A DNA stretch of 15,664 nt from an uncultured Lachnospiraceae bacterium (GTDB taxonomy: Bacteria; Bacillota; Clostridia; Lachnospirales; Lachnospiraceae): NCBI GenBank assembly GCA_902463835.1, contig CABQGZ010000023.1, positions 1 through 15,664 of the forward strand, given 5' to 3'. Positions 13,953-15,664 of the stretch are shown one piece after another (within the stretch, counting starts at the first letter, position 1; each line of letters begins with the position of its first letter). Under the pieces are notes generated by a model that did no database searches, was not told the origin of the DNA, and saw only the letters and a list, made by a program, of their open reading frames with translations. The translations under genes were made by a program, and so were the position numbers.

Positions 13953-15329
13953 ATGGAGCAACGAGAAAAATTTTCATCCCGCATTGGATTTATACTGATA
14001 TCTGTGGGATGTGCAGTAGGGCTGGGGAATGTATGGCGTTTCCCTTATATCACCGGAAAATACGGCGGAGCGGCATTCGTTCTGATCTACCTTGTATTTC
14101 TGGCTATCCTGGGGCTTCCCATCATGGTGATGGAGCTGTCGGTTGGCAGAGCCAGTCAGCGGTCGGCTGCCAGAAGCTTCCACGTGCTGGAGCCCGAAGG
14201 CAGCAAATGGCATCTGACCAGTTACCTGGCTATCGCCGGAAATTATCTTTTGATGATGTTCTACACAACGGTAGGCGGCTGGATGTTGATCTATGTGAAG
14301 AAGATGCTGATGGGAGAATTTGAGGGAAGAACAACGGAGGAAATCGGCGGTATCTTCAATGGGATGCTTGCCTCCCCCTCCAGTATGATGACCGGTATGC
14401 TGGTGGTGGTTGCGCTGGGATTTTTGGTGTGCAGCATGGGACTTCGAAAGGGGGTGGAGCGCATCACCAAATGGATGATGAGCCTGCTCTTTGTGATACT
14501 TCTGGTGCTGTGCATCCGCAGCGCAACGCTGCCCGGCGCCGCAGACGGACTGGCGTTTTATCTGATTCCTGACTTTGGAAAGATCGTGGAAAATGGTGTG
14601 GGCGAGGTGATCTATGCGGCGATGGGACAAGCATTCTTCACCTTGAGTCTTGGCATCGGGGCCATGGCTATATTCGGAAGCTACATAGACAAGTCACGGA
14701 CCTTGACCGGAGAGGCCGTCCATATCTGTGTGTTGGATACGGTGGTGGCTTTTCTGGCAGGACTTATCATATTCCCTGCTTGCTTTGCATTCCAGGTGAA
14801 TCCGGGAGAGGGGCCGGGGCTGGTATTTGTGACGCTGCCCAATATCTTCAACCAGATGGCTGCAGGAAGGCTGTGGGGGATTCTGTTTTTCCTTTTTATG
14901 AGCTTTGCCGCCTTGTCCACGATTATTGCGGTGTTTGAAAATATCATCAGCTTTTCTGTGGATCTATGGAAGCTTAGCAGAAAGAAGGCATCTCTGGTGA
15001 ACGGCATCGCAATTGCGGTGTTGAGTATTCCATGTGCTCTGGGCTTTAATCTGTGGAGCGGTTTCCAGCCTCTGGGCGCCGGAAGCACCATACAGGATCT
15101 GGAGGACTTTATTATCTCCAACAACCTGCTTCCCATCGGAAGCCTGCTGTATCTTTTGTTCTGTACCAGCCGTTATGGATGGGGATGGAAGAAATTCACT
15201 CAGGAGGCAGATGCCGGGGTGGGCTTAAAGTTCCCAAAATGGTCCCGGATCTATGTATCCTACGTGCTGCCGGTGATCGTGCTCATCATATTTGTCATGG
15301 GATACTGGCAGAAGTTCTTTCGTAAATGA
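13953..15329 (+). CDS. Sodium-dependent transporter, NSS (LeuT/SNF) family
   Basis: A 458-residue membrane protein importing an amino acid or amine with Na+. The family signature is GFILISVGCAVGLGNVWRFP at residues 12-31 (GNVWRFP at 25-31), where unwound TM1 holds Na+ and substrate. The TM6 region GQAFFTLSLGIGAMAIFGSY is also typical. About 11 hydrophobic segments are visible, as in bacterial members such as Tyt1. The substrate is unknown. ATG 13953 was chosen because GAGGAGG (13938-13944), which overlaps the jetC stop codon, is 8 nt upstream. The ATG at 13948 is out of frame and upstream alternatives lie inside jetC. The gap to jetC is 13 nt with no promoter or terminator visible, so it is probably read with the jet genes. 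Confidence 0.93.
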   Translation: MEQREKFSSRIGFILISVGCAVGLGNVWRFPYITGKYGGAAFVLIYLVFLAILGLPIMVMELSVGRASQRSAARSFHVLEPEGSKWHLTSYLAIAGNYLLMMFYTTVGGWMLIYVKKMLMGEFEGRTTEEIGGIFNGMLASPSSMMTGMLVVVALGFLVCSMGLRKGVERITKWMMSLLFVILLVLCIRSATLPGAADGLAFYLIPDFGKIVENGVGEVIYAAMGQAFFTLSLGIGAMAIFGSYIDKSRTLTGEAVHICVLDTVVAFLAGLIIFPACFAFQVNPGEGPGLVFVTLPNIFNQMAAGRLWGILFFLFMSFAALSTIIAVFENIISFSVDLWKLSRKKASLVNGIAIAVLSIPCALGFNLWSGFQPLGAGSTIQDLEDFIISNNLLPIGSLLYLLFCTSRYGWGWKKFTQEADAGVGLKFPKWSRIYVSYVLPVIVLIIFVMGYWQKFFRK

Positions 15330-15351
15330 GGGTTTGACGCAGGAAGGCGAG

Positions 15352-15407
15352 ATTTCATTTGCGGCAAAGGGACGCCGCTTGGGCAGGCGCATAGTTTACG
15401 ATGAAAT
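15352..15407 (+). repeat. Inverted repeat downstream of the NSS transporter
   Basis: ATTTCAT (15352-15358) and ATGAAAT (15401-15407) form a perfect 7-bp pair. They enclose a second stem, GCGGC (15361-15365) with GCCGC (15374-15378). No T run follows, so it is not a standard intrinsic terminator. It is the only structure between the transporter stop and the larger palindrome. Confidence 0.35.
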
Positions 15408-15419
15408 TGACGAAGTGAC

Positions 15420-15650
15420 GCCCCGATGAAAAGGTGTCCTAATATAGCGATAAGTTCCGCCCCAGCGAAAGATACATGCCCATATCAGACGCGCTCTCGC
15501 TCCGTCCAAAACGTAGCGGACACTAAGCGCGCAGGCTATTTTCATAGCCCGCTTGCTAAGTGCCGACGTTTTGCAAGGGTCTGAGTATGGGCATGTATCT
15601 TTCACTGGGGCTGTTTTGGCGGTAGGTTTAGGACACCTTTTCACCGGGGC
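15420..15650. mobile_element. Long imperfect palindrome (about 231 bp), MITE-like element
   Basis: The ends are 23-bp inverted repeats with one mismatch (15420-15442 and 15628-15650; left end GCCCCGATGAAAAGG). Inside them, a second 26-bp inverted pair with one mismatch (15459-15484 and 15586-15611) contains AAAGATACATGCCCATA. Next come TCAGAC and GTCTGA, then imperfect arms around AAAACGT...ACGTTTT. The tip is the perfect hairpin GGCTAT-TTTC-ATAGCC. No protein-coding frame is credible inside and no clear target-site duplication was seen. A non-autonomous transposable element or a structured intergenic repeat both fit. Confidence 0.6.
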
Positions 15651-15664
15651 TGAATTCCTGCAAG

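Noticed and set aside
15396..15644. 82-codon minus-strand reading frame at the right edge.
   Set aside because: It lies wholly within the palindrome, has no family resemblance and exists because the inverted arms happen to lack stops.

Overview
The window looks like chromosomal DNA of a gut-type Clostridia, most likely Lachnospiraceae. This is inferred from moderate GC, strong AGGAGG-type ribosome binding sites, sigma-A promoters with 17-bp spacers and the gene families present; no marker gene in the window fixes the species. Coding density is high. No tRNA, rRNA, CRISPR array, transposase or phage gene was seen.

Left part (1-5869), mostly housekeeping: the 3' part of a U32-family protein, apparently a tRNA/rRNA-hydroxylation type with four iron-sulfur-type cysteines, overlaps a beta-propeller lactonase. 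Convergent to these is aroC (chorismate synthase). Divergent from aroC is a two-gene unit, a MATE efflux pump whose stop codon overlaps the start of a type I L-asparaginase. The aroC and MATE promoters appear to share one palindromic -35 hexamer.

Middle (5870-8146): a two-gene unit encodes a EutS/PduU-type bacterial microcompartment shell protein and its usual partner, a EutP/PduV GTPase. No other microcompartment genes are nearby. Convergent to it is a CLC anion transporter with unusual filter residues, read from a strong promoter and a structured leader of about 107 nt.

Right part (8354-15329): from one strong promoter the strand carries a roughly 220-nt leader with two copies of a hairpin-forming repeat. 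It continues with jetA, jetB and jetC, the MukBEF-like condensin genes of a Wadjet/MksBEF-type system. The nuclease gene jetD (mksG) is absent. Its expected position is taken by a sodium:neurotransmitter-symporter family transporter, whose ribosome binding site overlaps the jetC stop codon. This JetABC-without-JetD plus NSS transporter arrangement is the most noteworthy assembly in the window.

Right edge (15330-15664): no gene. It holds an imperfect palindrome of about 231 bp with 23-bp terminal inverted repeats, resembling a MITE or other structured dispersed repeat.
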